NCBI GenBank assembly: GCA_023362775.1
Contig: JALMGJ010000060.1
Coordinates: 2,419,153 to 2,483,152 of the forward strand
Origin: Charina bottae
Lineage: Eukaryota; Chordata; Lepidosauria; Squamata; Charinaidae
DNA: 64,000 bases
Direction: 5' to 3'
The notes beneath the pieces are model-generated. The model had not been told where the DNA came from. It did not search any database and saw nothing but the letters and a program-made list of their open reading frames with translations. The position numbers and the translations under genes are program-made. Shown here in pieces: positions 63,909 to 64,000 of this stretch (position 1 is the first letter of the stretch; every line of letters starts with the position of its first letter).

Positions 63909-64000
63909 TTTAAGGGTTGGAGGCGCTTCCGGATGCTTGATTTGAGACGGCAAAATTTTCGGCCCAAAAATAAAAAAATTCCTGACCGCGGAGTCAGGAA
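63909..64000 (+). repeat. Partial satellite unit at right edge
   Basis: First 92 bp of a B-like unit (CGCTTCCGG, GAGACGGCAAAATTTTCGG, AATAAAAAAATT). The window ends inside the hairpin's right arm, so the array continues to the right. Confidence 0.97.

Larger units (their letters stand above)
1..64000 (+). repeat. 166-bp satellite DNA array (385 complete monomers, both ends open)
   Basis: Every part of the window aligns to one 166-bp unit in a single orientation. The unit start TTTAAGGGTT recurs at 1, 167, 333, 499 and so on to 63909, with phase changed only by single-base indels. No unit is inverted and nothing foreign is inserted. Monomers differ from one another at a limited set of positions, and these variants recur in ordered blocks, which is higher-order repeat structure. 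Families of this kind, with a nucleosome-sized unit, uniform orientation and HORs, typically form centromere cores or constitutive heterochromatin in plants and animals. Centromere identity here is inference; the satellite call is direct observation. The array continues beyond both edges. No gene, RNA gene or transposable element was seen anywhere in it. Confidence 0.99.
43984..64000 (+). repeat. Block G: diverged subfamily with large nested HORs
   Basis: Variants that are characteristic of this block are GGGTTGTAGGCGC (first at 45146) or GGGTTCTAGG, GGGAGGGAACGGACC, GCGGATTCAGG, GACGGCCAAATTTTCGG, TCTCGCGGG, GACAGCGGAG and GGATGCCTGA. A six-part local order recurs: AACGGACC unit, GTAGGCGC unit, GACAGCGG or CTCGCGGG unit, GGATTCAGG B-type, B-type with CAGCTC, GGGATGGCAT A-type. 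Units at 43984-46141 recur at 57098-59255, offset exactly 13,114 bp (79 units). Confidence 0.9.

Noticed and set aside
1..64000. CRISPR array
   Set aside because: The repeat is 166 bp with no unique spacers between copies, no leader and no cas genes.
1..64000. Ribosomal DNA spacer subrepeats
   Set aside because: No rRNA gene or Pol I promoter-like break occurs in 64 kb, and HOR structure on this scale is not expected of spacer subrepeats.
1..64000. CENP-B box
   Set aside because: I compared the TTCG-containing places on both strands with the pattern TTCGNNNNANNCGGG. None has the required A and CGGG spacing.

Overview
The whole 64,000-base window is one uninterrupted, head-to-tail tandem array of a single satellite DNA family with a 166-bp unit. 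Taking the recurring TTTAAGGGTT as the unit start, I count 385 complete monomers plus a 92-bp partial one at the right edge. The array therefore runs off both ends of the window. I see no protein-coding gene, tRNA, rRNA, transposon, CRISPR array, inversion or non-satellite base stretch. The many short reading frames on both strands are one satellite frame repeated hundreds of times.

This points to a eukaryote, most likely the core of a centromere, or else a large heterochromatic block. The reasons are the nucleosome-sized unit, the uniform orientation, the lack of insertions and the nested higher-order repeats (HORs). The consensus unit is about 49% GC and carries 11 CpG sites. The species cannot be read from the sequence. 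From memory, a 166-bp candidate centromere repeat has been reported for Prunus (peach and relatives), but I cannot confirm that the sequence matches.

Layout by diagnostic variants: (A) 1-4316, mainly 'A-type' units with an 8-unit local duplication; (B) 4317-15435, a tandem 18-unit/16-unit HOR pair tagged by a 165-bp unit; (C) 15436-20082, rich in 'B-type' units and ending in two almost identical 7-unit HOR copies; (D) 20083-25891, 5-unit and 4-unit HORs; (E) 25892-37672, a 12-unit HOR of 1,991 bp with 10- and 13-unit variants, flanked on both sides by the same 7-unit segment; (F) 37673-43983, a 15-unit/12-unit HOR tagged by 167-bp units spaced exactly 2,491 bp; (G) 43984-64000, a separate subfamily containing a tandem duplication of about 4.98 kb (30 units).

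The array is a record of its own turnover. Hybrid monomers mark unequal crossovers, one tract looks like gene conversion, and CpG-transition variants at all 11 CpG sites suggest past cytosine methylation. Two patches (about 52.8-54.2 kb and 60.0-63.8 kb) hold about 40 single-base indels that are almost absent elsewhere. These are most simply consensus or assembly errors and should be treated with caution.
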